A stretch of DNA of 64,000 nt from Oopsacas minuta (Eukaryota > Porifera > Hexactinellida > Lyssacinosida > Leucopsacidae): contig JAKMXF010000255.1 in the NCBI GenBank assembly GCA_024704765.1, positions 496,001 through 560,000 on the forward strand, in the 5' to 3' direction. Both the position numbers and the translations under genes were made by a program. Positions 24,901 to 36,900 of the stretch are shown piece after piece (positions within the stretch are counted from its first letter, which is position 1; each line of letters begins with the position of its first letter). The notes beneath the pieces are model-generated. The model made no database searches, was not told the origin of the DNA, and worked only from the letters and a program-made list of their open reading frames with translations.

Positions 24901-27900
24901 AAAACCAAATCTTCGGTTGATTTCATCACGGTTTCGCAAGTTGATATGTCCACTAAATCACAAGTTGGTGTCTCAATTCCCTCTCGTGATACAACCACTA
25001 GTTTACCAAGTAATTCGATAGCTGCCATATCCGATACAACTAATGACATCATAACTGCCTCTACCTCGATAAATCAAATAATTTCGGCACCAAATCACCT
25101 TGTCACTATACTTCCAGTTCTTGCAATAGTCGTAATGTTAAGCGTTATTCTAATTGTTATTATTATAATTCTTGTGTTCCTCTATCGTCGTCGTATTCGA
25201 AAGGGAAAATCAGAAACAGATTCTCATTGCTATACAATGCCTGTATTGTCTGGTTTAATTCAGCAATCTGAAAGTTATTCTATCCAACAACACACCAAAG
25301 ACATAGGAATGTTGACGGAGACTCACTTACAGGATACAAACATTTATGCATCCATCAGTGAGCACTACAAGACTAACCTCGATTATGCAGTTGTTAATCC
25401 AATTCCCTTAGACAATGAGTATGCAGTATGTATTCCTACTAGTTCAACAACAGAACCTTACTATTTGTTGGATAGCAGAATGTACGAAGGTTTAATTGAA
25501 GGCGAAGTTGGGGATTCTGAATTGTACGGGTATTTGCCTGGAATGGATCCTCAGAGGTTAGCACAAGGTCTTGCTGCCTATGAAACTCCTGCTGCCTATG
25601 AAACTCCTAGATTAAATGTCCCTGCTTATTTTAACAATGGAATTGAGAGTTATTATATTGAACCTCCAAAAAATCTTCCTGAATTGGAAGACTTGTTCGG
25701 ACATTGTATGCCCGAAATAGCCAGGAATGAGATCAAATTGGAAAAAGAGTTCGCATCTGGTCAGTTCGGTGTCGTATATCGTGCTGTCTATCATACAGAG
25801 AAAGGTGACATCCCTGTTGCTATCAAGACACTGAAAGAAGCTGCCAATTCTGACACGAAGGTAGCATTCATGCGAGAAGCTGCCATCCTAGCTCAGTTCC
25901 AACATCCTAATGTATTGAGAATGATCGGAGTACTCACTACTCAGCAACCTTACATGATGGTCACAGAGCTGCTTAAGACTGAATTGGGTGATTTGATGAG
26001 GAATTTGAAAAAGGGTCAAGTACATGAGAAGGAAGATATTTCTCCTCTCCTTCTCAGATTTAGTCAAGAGATATCAGCTGGTATGAAACATCTGTCAGAG
26101 AAACATTTCATTCACAGAGACTTAGCAGCCAGAAACGTATTAGTAGCAAAAGATCTGACTTGTCGAATAGCAGACTTTGGTATGTCTCGAGAGCTTAACT
26201 CTGACAGCGAGTACTATACCTCGTCTGGAGGCAGGATTCCTCTCCGGTGGACAGCTCCTGAAGCTGTCTTCTTTCAGAAGTATTCAGAGAAGTCAGATGT
26301 GTGGTCATTCGGTATGACACTGTTTGAGATCTGGTCGTTAGGAGAGAAGCCTTGGGGTAGTGATGCTACGAATGAAGATATCGTTGAAGCTATATCAACT
26401 GGTAGGAAGCTGTCTCCTCCTACTGGTTGTCCTAGAGATGTGTACTCAGTAATGGTGGATACATGGAGAATGGATCCTTCATCTCGTCCCACATTTTCTC
26501 ATCTTCTCCACCAATTAACTAATATCCATCTGTCTGCTCCGCCTACTACAGATCCTTCTCAATGTCTGGGTAATGATCTCTCTCTCTCAAAGGATCATTA
26601 TCTTGATCTCCAGCAAATAGACTAATGTGTTGAATTTTATTTTTAGTCCCTAATCTTGTGCATGTTTATTGTATAGTTTATAGTGATTGTTTTTATGACT
26701 ATGAATGAGACGCTGAAATAAGACCAAAAAATGAGGTATTATAACGTCGAGTGTGCATGCTCAATTGGTCGAGTATGAAGATGATATGCATACAGGCCTG
26801 TTGAATTCCTGATACAAATCAGTGGCGGCGTATCATCTCAAAAAGTTGTCCCGCGACGCCGTACCTCCGATATTATCCCTGGTCATGTGTAAGACATTGG
26901 GCCACATTTCTATACGTAAATAGTTTTATAATACCCAACTGTCTTACACATGACCAGGGATAATATCGGTTATACTATAAGTAATTCTTAAACATGAAAT
27001 TTGCCGGTTTGAGCGGATTTTGAGGTACGGCGCTCCCCGGACCTGCCGCCCTGTAAATTCAAGCTAAAATTCAGAACCCCGCTTAGAATAGTGTCATAAA
27101 ATGCAATAATACTCTGCTTGCGAACAATATTCTCGCTAATTTTGAAATTTCCATTAAACACTCCTTCTATTGCGTTTATTTTCTTTGGTGAGGTAACTAA
27201 CCAATAGGATCGATCGGGTCTCGGCTGAAAATTGGTACTTTTTCCCCGCCCAAAAGTTGAGAACCCTGCCCTTGGCCAGCCGGGGTATTTAATAAAATTT
27301 ATGCTAAGAGATATTTCTAAAGCAAAACATCATAGGTTTGGAACAGAGAAATTTTCATGCGACATACTAAACCTCAAATATATACGTATCTCTATAATCT
27401 ATCTAAATCTTGCTTATGTCAAATCTTCACTATCATCAATTTCCTCGACGTGTTGATTAGGAAAACTACGTCAGGAGGTGGTTGAAGTAATTTGAATGAG
27501 CTAAATCCAACAGCTCTTATGTTGTACTTGAGGAACTAAGGATCGACCGGGGCCCCGGCCAAATTTGTGCCCCTGGTCGATCCCTACTAACCAATATTCA
27601 TTCATTAATGAGATTACCTTGATGTGTACTCGGAAAACGTCAATGCCACTTGCAGGTTCGTGTGTAATCCCACACTGTTGCTTTGTATTGTAGCTCATCA
27701 GCTCTTTCCATCAGAGGTTAACTGACGGATTGTTTCTTTGATATCCTCTATCGAATAATCCAAAGTAAACCCGAAAACAACTTTCGTAATGCTATTTATA
27801 TCACTTCGTGTTTCTTTGCAGGTAATACATGGCGCTCCTCCTTTACCTGTCATCTTTGCTTTTACCACTCCCTTCTAACCACTTCCTGCACCAAAAACGA

Positions 27901-30900
27901 GATTTTTTTTAGCACATTTTTGACGTCATAAAATCACACATTTTCCCTGCAGTTATCAGTTAATGGTCGAATTCCGAAATTCCAATTTTGGTTCAAATTC
28001 CACGCTCCCATATACATTACTCAACAGAAATACACTGATAATACTAATAAAGTAGCTGCTTCTCAGATTTACTTGAATTTTTCAAATTTTAACTTCCTCC
28101 TCATATTTAGGATTGTTGTAATACTTCTTTACAATTGGATTATTGGAAATAGATTTACAGTGAACTCCTGTTATATTGAATACTGATACGTATATCGAAT
28201 ACCCGCTTATATTATATCAAAATCTGAATTTGTTCATACGATTTTGACGCAAACCGTCAAAGGAACATATACTTCATCAGTTATATCGAACTCCGATCTT
28301 ATCGAAGTAATTACCACCGTCCCTTGAGCTTCGTCATAACGGGGGTTTACTGTACTAATTCTAACTATTAATTAATCAAACATCTACCATATTCGCACAA
28401 TTTAACCACTGTTTTATAAGCTAATATATTTACGGAATTAACATTTAATTCATACACGTACCTCAACCACTAATCGCTGTCTTATCTTCTCAGGTTATCT
28501 TAATTAATACTCTTATATTTAGTACTGCTATGTAATTAGAAGAAGACGGTAATTATTTGTTGAATTGGTATGTGTTATTGCTTTCTCGAAGTTACCACAA
28601 TATGAATGACTTTATCGATTCATTCCTCTTTACTGCTATGTATGTATCGATTCTAATATCAATTACAACCTTACAAAGGTCACCAATTTCCATATGATAT
28701 TATTAATCATACCCACAAGAGTAATATTACCTGGCATTGGTAATTAATTGATCTCATTCTACTTGACTATTTTAATTATGCCAGTTTAATCAGAGATAAA
28801 TAACTGGGCTAATCAGTTTTCTGTAGTATAATCAATAACTGATAGAGAGATAATGACTGTAATATTCAAAGTGATAATATTAGTTTGTAGTATTCATCTT
28901 TTTTTCGTATTAAGTATAAAGGCTATACCTTGTGGGTTAAATGGAGAGTTGAGGAGATTTAAAGTATGTCCATCATGTGTCTTTGAATTTACGTTACGAG
29001 TATGTACAATTAATCAAGATGCTAAATTAGAATGGACAAATGTCTGCTTCCGTGACTCATGGGACCGCGGTATAGTAGATGTATATTGTAGACAAAACGG
29101 CTATACAGGTAGTAGAGATGGTTTCACTCCTGTTAAGAGCAGAGATATGCACGGGAATGATGAGTATAAGTTGAATAATATTGTTTGTAGTGGATCAGAA
29201 AATAATCTATTAGAGTGTGTGTATCAGGACACTCTTGATTCATGTTTTTATCCGTTATACAGTCCTTCATCTGATTGTATTGGTGAAGGTATGATTTGCA
29301 GTGTAACTAATTGTAGTGCTTGTGCGGACAGAGAATTTTGTGATAACAACAACTGTATTTGCCCTCCTGGTTATACTGGAGAATGTTGTGATATTCAGCA
29401 AACGGCAATCTCTACTACCGGAATAATCTCTACTACTGGAACAATCTCTACAGCTATAACTACCACTGACTATGTTGTTAGTACAGATTCTACAAACCCT
29501 GTGTCAATGAGTGAAAGCTCCACTCCAAATGTCGTTACACCGATAGTATCATCTCCTCATACTCGCAATACCACCACTAATAGTAACATTCCTCCTAATA
29601 GTCAGACTAAACTGGTATATACCTTATTGGCATCGTTGTTAGGCGGATCACTTATAATAATAGTATTGGCTAGTATAATCTGCTTCCTATGTATTTTTCT
29701 GATAAAAAACTCAAAGCCTAGAGCGAAGAATGTACCTGTTGATTACGAAATTCCGAACTTGACTTTGGCGAATAATACCCAGTTTGTAGCAGAAGGATCG
29801 TTTACCATATCTCCGATTTCTGGGTCACAAACCCAGTTTGGGAGAAATATTACTATCTCATCATATGAGGAACCTCAGATGATAATTTCTACAGAACCTA
29901 TATATGATGAAATATTTTTTGAAAACCGGGAAGGTTTTCTGGACCAGTCTTCATCTAGTTATCATTGTTCTATGGAAGAGAACACTCTTTACAGTGGTTT
30001 TGTAGAAGGAGAGGTTGGAGATTCAGTTTTGTATGAACAGTTTCATCAGATTAATTGTGAAAAATTCGATCATATACCAGTGTTGGAACCAATAGACTTT
30101 GAACATCCTGATGACAATCAATATTATGTTATGCAAAATAGAATATACTACGTAGAACCTCCTTCAAGTTTACCTCAATTGGAAAATGTGTTTGAACATT
30201 GTTTCAATGAAATAAAGAGAGAAGAGATAGAGATGGGAGCAGAGTTTGCATCTGGTCAGTTCGGTGTCGTATATCGTGCTGTCTATCATACAGAGAAAGG
30301 AGACATCCCTGTTGCTATCAAGACACTGAAAGAAGCTGCCAACTCTGACACGAAGGTAGCATTCATGCGAGAAGCTGCCATCCTAGCTCAGTTCCAACAT
30401 CCTAATGTATTGAGAATGATCGGAGTACTCACTACTCAGCAACCTTACATGATGGTCACAGAGCTACTTAAGACTGAATTGGCTGAACTCTTACTTAAGT
30501 TCAAAGTAGTGACAAACAGCAATAACACTGGAAGCAATCATTCTGCTCAGAAGCTGAATCTCCATCCTCTCCTTCTCAGATTTAGCCAGGAGATATCAGC
30601 TGGTATGAAACATCTGTCAGAGAAACATTTCATTCACAGAGACTTAGCAGCCAGAAACGTATTAGTAGCAAAAGATATGACTTGTCGAATAGCAGACTTT
30701 GGTATGTCTCGAGAGCTTAACTATGAGAGCGAGTACTATACCTCGTCTGGAGGCAGGATTCCTCTCCGGTGGACAGCTCCTGAAGCTGTCTTCTTTCAGA
30801 AGTATTCAGAGAAGTCAGATGTGTGGTCATTCGGTATGACACTGTTTGAGATTTGGTCTTTTGGAGAGGAGCCTTGGGGTAGTGGTGCTACGAATGGGGA

Positions 30901-33900
30901 GATTATTGAAGCTATATCAACTGGTAGGAAGCTGTCTCCTCCTACTGGTTGTCCTAGAGATGTGTACTCAGTAATGGTGGATACATGGAGAATGGATCCT
31001 TCATCTCGTCCCACATTTTCTCATCTTCTCCACCAATTAACTAATATCCATCTGTATGCTCCGTATCCTTTACAATGTCTTAGTAATGATAGTTCTTCAT
31101 GATTTAGTCTGAATTCAGTTTACTGTTCTGACTTTTTGAGACTGTTTTCCTCATGTATATACAGGTTATTGCTAAATTGTATTATTTGCCCTGCTAGTTG
31201 CATTAACAAGTAGCATACTATAGTCAGGGGCTGTCCTATACATTTTAGTTTTAGATTTACTTGGGGTCGGCATATTTCTAGGCACTAAGCTAGGTCCTCT
31301 ATTCCCATACAGCAGGCCATACTTAATCAAATCATAGGCCATATATGATCGTATCTTACCCTCATATCAGGACTATGTATTAGGTAATGGAGTAACGATA
31401 GCTGAAGTGTTTTACTTTTTAGGAGCCTTAGGGGCGATTATTCGAGGTAATGCATATGTATTGTACGTAGACGTCTTCTTTGAAGTATTTAACAACTTAC
31501 CTTTTAGGATTATATATAATTTTGTATAATCGAAAATTGTTTTGTACAGAATATCATTTATAGATTCATATACGTATATATGTATGTTCCGTTCGGATAT
31601 CCTACCTCCTTTCCGTTCCCTAACCGAACGTCCCGATGTATAAGTCACTTATACATTGGGACGTCCGGTTATACATCTGTATATTCCCCCGATACCATTG
31701 ATAGCATTCCTCCACTGTAGTCCTCTTTTGGATTATCAAAATCATTCTGGGGCTTATTTGATTACACAGGCCTACACTTTTTAGTTGTATTGATTTTGTC
31801 AACTGATATATACTAATTCTGTGTTGCTGATTCCGATTATTTAGTCAGTTTCTCCCTAATACGTCAAGTTATCTCACAATCCTATTACTACATTTATAGA
31901 ACAAAATTGGTTTCAACCCTTATTTGTTAGATTGGATCAATGAAATTTCTGAAAATATCAATATTTCATTCACTAAGAATAATAATGATATAATTGTTAC
32001 TAATATGAATGGAAGAAAGTGATACTATAGACATGTAATATGAGCACTATTCAATCTAAAAATTTTCTCTTGTTTGACTTTCTTGAATGTTGTTCGTTAG
32101 GACAATCTCTTTTTAGGCACCAACAGTAATCTGCCATCCTATGTGTGTCCCATCTTCCTTGATATCGCTGTTCCATCACTTTTATGTCTTGATGGAATCG
32201 TTCACCTTGTTCTTCACTCATATCACCTAGATTATCCGGAAATCTATCAAGATGGTCTCTCAAATAATGAATTTTAATACTCATATTACAGCCAAGAGCA
32301 TGATAGCTGTCGACTAACTCTGTGACTAGTTCTTTGTAGTTGGATGCCTTTTTATTACCAAGGAAATTAGAAACGACATTAGAGAAAGCCTGCCACGCTC
32401 TCTTCTATTCCTCGTTCATTGAATCTTTGATGCTGTTGTCCCTAAGTAACTTGCGAATCTGTGGACCTTCAAATATCCCTGCCTTTTTCTTCTCTTCACT
32501 GATTTCTGGAAAATAATTTCGGATATACTTGAAACAATATCTGTCTTTATCCAGTGCTTTGATGAATTGCTTCATTAAACCAAGCTTTTTGTGGAGAGGA
32601 GGTAGAATTATTTTATTTGTATGTACCAGAGGGTTATTAATTACATTTTTGTTCCCAACTTTCAAACATTCTCTCGGAGGCCACTTTTCCCTTATCCAAT
32701 GCTGGTTCCTATCTCTACTGTCCCAATAACAAAGAAAACAGGGGTACTTAGTGAACCCAGATTGTTGTCCTAATAGAAAGTTGACCATTTTGAGATCAAC
32801 ACAGATGACCCAATCATGTGCAGAGTAGTTAATAATCTCTAATATCTCTTTTACATTATTGTACTCCTCTTTGAGTTTAACTGAATATCCTATAGGAATT
32901 GAACCGAATATATTTCCATTATGGAGTAGTACACATTTCAGACTCCTTTTGGAGCTGTCAATAAACAGCCTCCAGTCACTTGGATTGTAGTTCGGAACTC
33001 CCATTGCCAGTAGAAGACCCTCAACATTTGGACAAAACACCAAACCATTCTTTTCGCAGAAATACTGTTGAAACTCTTGCTCCCTGTAACGATATAATGT
33101 TACCTTTGTTCCTTGATGGAGTAGATTCTTTTCTTTCAATCTAGATGCAAGCAACTCAGAAGATTCTTTCGAGAGGTCAAGGTCACGAATTAAATCATTC
33201 AATTCCGCTTGGTTAAAGAGAGAAGGCTCCGAGGAAGGACCTTGAAAATCAACATCATATTCACAGTCATGATCATTGACTTCATCCGAATTGGCACCAT
33301 CTTCATCATCATAGAGTCCGAGAAACTCTGTGAATATTGGTACAGGTAGATCACTACAATGAGGGACTGGTCGAATAGCAGATTCTAAATTTGGGTAATT
33401 CAGCAGGTGTCTGTCACTCTTTTTGCAGCCCATAACACTTACCATGCAGAAATAACAATCATCGAAATGATTTTTTGATTCTCTCCAAATCATAGGAATT
33501 GCGAAAGGGAGGTGTTTCTCTACCCTTACTCCAAGACCTCAATAATTCTACACAAGATTTACAGACCTTATGAGGTGTCCAACTTTTGTCCTGGTCGCCC
33601 AGCTTAACTTTGAAATACGCATGGTAAGCTCTATTCACAAATTCAGTAATATTATGCATCTGAGGTTTCGGAGTATAGAAACCACAAATATAACAAAAAA
33701 ATGTCTGGAGAATTGAAACAGTTTCTTTTCGACATATCAACAAAAAAGAATAACAGACTAGTTAAAAACCAATAAGCAAATAAGACTATTTGGATATAAA
33801 TACTATGTACATAAAGTTATTGTTGTAATATGTAATCATGATGAATTTTTGGCAAAAATAGAAATTTTTCTGAAAATGTAGCTATATGGTTGTGAAAAAA

Positions 33901-36900
33901 CCTGACGTGATAAGAAAAACTGAATAGATATTCAGAATCAGCGCAACTAAATTAGTCTAAATCAGTGATCAAAATATAAACAACTGTAATATAATATTTT
34001 TTTTGTAGGCCTGTGTTATCAATTTGTCAGATTATTCTCAATAATTAAACGTTTGTCACATCAGCGTATGAATATGGTACGTCACTTGTGTGATCACTCC
34101 CAAATTAAATTATCCATTGTCTAGCTGATAACGTACTACGGTTTGAAAATATGGTTAAAATGCATTCAGGATATAATAAGCCTTTATTCAGGATAATTAG
34201 ATTTAGCTCCTTATTTTATTCATGTATAATATAATGAATCTCATTTTGTGAGTCTTACTATTGTTTTGATATTTTTGGATATTTTATTTGCTTATTATGT
34301 GTGAGATATCCTCTGACACTTCTAATTAATCCTTGTTGGGTTCAATAATTTGTTTTGGGTCAAGGTATTTAAGTTTGTGTTCGATTGAGTCTGTTACTAC
34401 AAAAAATAGATGTTTGTGTTAGTAATGATACAATATAATCCACATCTAGTTATCTCAGATTATTCTGTATACGGTAACGCAGAATTTATCTGTTGGTCGT
34501 AAAATGAATAATATATAGAGATGTATAATAAATCATACTAGTGGTAATCTCAGTAATAGTTGTACTCGTATTCAACTGTTTCTTAATTTGGCTTAATATA
34601 TTAACATGGAATGGTAGTGAAATATTTACAAAAGATATGTTAACATATTTGCTGGAGATCTGGAAAGTGATCCTTTGAAAGAGAGGGATCATTACCCAGA
34701 CATTGAGAAGGATTTGTAGTAGGCGGAGCAGACGGATGGATATTAGTTAATTGGTGGAGAAGATGAGAAAATGTGGGACGAGATGAAGGATCCATTCTCC
34801 ATGTATCCACCATTACTGAGTATACATCTCTAGGACAACCAGTAGGAGGAGACAGCTTCCTACCAGTTGATATAGCTTCAACGATATCTTCATTCGTAGC
34901 ATCACTACCCCAAGGCTTCTCTCCTAACGACCAGATCTCAAACAGTGTCATACCGAATGACCACACATCTGACTTCTCTGAATACTTCTGAAAGAAGACA
35001 GCTTCAGGAGCTGTCCACCGGAGAGGAATCCTGCCTCCAGACGAGGTATAGTACTCGCTCTCAGAGTTAAGCTCTCGAGACATACCAAAGTCTGCTATTC
35101 GACAAGTCAGATCTTTTGCTACTAATACGTTTCTGGCTGCTAAATCTCTGTGAATGAAATGTTTCTCTGACAGATGTTTCATACCAGCTGATATCTCCTG
35201 GCTAAATCTGAGAAGGAGAGGATGGAGATTCAGCTTCTGAGCAGAATGATTGCTTCCAGTGTTATTGCTGTTTGTCACTACTTTGAACTTAAGTAAGAGT
35301 TCAGCCAATTCAGTCTTAAGTAGCTCTGTGACCATCATGTAAGGTTGCTGAGTAGTGAGTACTCCGATCATTCTCAATACATTAGGATGTTGGAACTGAG
35401 CTAGGATGGCAGCTTCTCGCATGAATGCTACCTTCGTGTCAGAGTTGGCAGCTTCTTTCAGTGTCTTGATAGCAACAGGGATGTCACCTTTCTCTGTATG
35501 ATAGACAGCACGATATACGACACCGAACTGACCAGATGCAAACTCTGCTCCCATCTCTATCTCTTCTCTCTTTATTTCATTGAAACAATGTTCAAACACA
35601 TTTTCCAATTGAGGTAAACTTGAAGGAGGTTCTAAATAGATGGAAGATGTTCTTGCTTTTGAGGTTGTAATAGAGGTTTCATAATTTGGAAAAATATTGT
35701 TATATCTCAGTATTAATCCTTCATACGCCTCGTTTTTTATTTGACTTATTTCTTCGTATATAGCATAATCCGTTACCTCTCCCTCTACTAATACTGAATA
35801 TTCTCCACTCTCGATTAGAATTCTATCTTCCTCACTGTATTGACTATTTTGAATTATTTCTGAACTTATTTCTCCTGTATTGTTCTGAGCTATGTCAGTG
35901 CTTGTTTGTTCTAATTCTCCAAATCTGACCGCGTTTTCTATGCCTATATTTACGATAGTAAGGTCTTGTAGGTTGAGTTCATTGGTGCTTGATTGCAAAA
36001 TTTTTAATTTTTTCTTTCTTCTACTGTAAAATGTGGAAACAGATCCAATTGCACAAAATATGGATAATATTACTATTAATCCTCCTATTAATATCGTTGG
36101 GGTTCCTATTAGATACGCTAGATTTATTTTCCTTTTCTCAAAGCATATCTGATTTTTCGTGATGTTATCTTCATTACACTCTGTATATGCTTTGTATTGT
36201 TTACACTCCTCGCTCTCATTGACTCGTACATACTGACAGCCTTCACTTTCTAGAATGTGATTGCAATCCAGTAGAGAATCTTCGTTTCCAGTGCATTCAT
36301 TCAAAAGCAGTAAACTCAATCTGATCGTTGTATTTTGATTTAGATCTTCTTCATGGATCTCATTACCACCCGAATATCCATTCTGTCTGCAGTATACATT
36401 CAGTGATAATGCATTCCAATTCTCCGTGCATACACACACCCAACTTTTGTCCCCATTTTCATTGTAACAAATTTGAATTTCATTCGATGCGTTGTCTTTT
36501 CTGTAAGTTCCTACTTCAACACACACTTCTGCGGTGACAATTCTCCATGCAATACAAAACACGATTACCTGTAATAACAACAATTCTCTTGTTTGTTTTC
36601 TAATCCAGTTACTCATAACGTTCTTGTTTGGATAGTTTCAATGCCCAACTTTATATTTATTTATATTTGTACGCCATGCACTACTACTTTGAATAGTTAT
36701 AAATATGAGTATAACATTTTATCATTCCGTCAACTTTCTCTATAAATTACATTTTAAGGCAATTAATTATTATCCTTGTAACCATGCTCTGTAAATGATA
36801 ATGCAGTTTTTCGCATATTTTATCAGGAAATCAGCGTATGACGCAAATTTTATTTAATGGAAATTAACCTTACTCCTCTAAACCTAACTGCTGATATAAA

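Larger units (their letters stand above)
26626..28852. other. Spacer between RTK1 and RTK2 (inside LIC intron 7)
   Basis: Non-coding, with several inverted repeats: a 30-bp hairpin (26867-26969), a GATCGACC/GGTCGATC pair near 27539-27587, and a TA-flanked MITE (28156-28354). No gene recognised. Confidence 0.5.

Noticed and set aside
24128-25021. A 297-residue frame overlapping the RTK1 repeat, plus long antisense frames there
   Set aside because: The 48-bp repeat is a multiple of three, so all frames stay open. The product is a monotonous repeat with no domain, while the SRCR-TM-kinase frame is clearly the real one.
26274-26492. Recurrent antisense frame of 72 residues in all three kinase genes (also near 30796 and 34773)
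   Set aside because: It is the shadow of the conserved kinase C-lobe and recurs only because that segment is duplicated.
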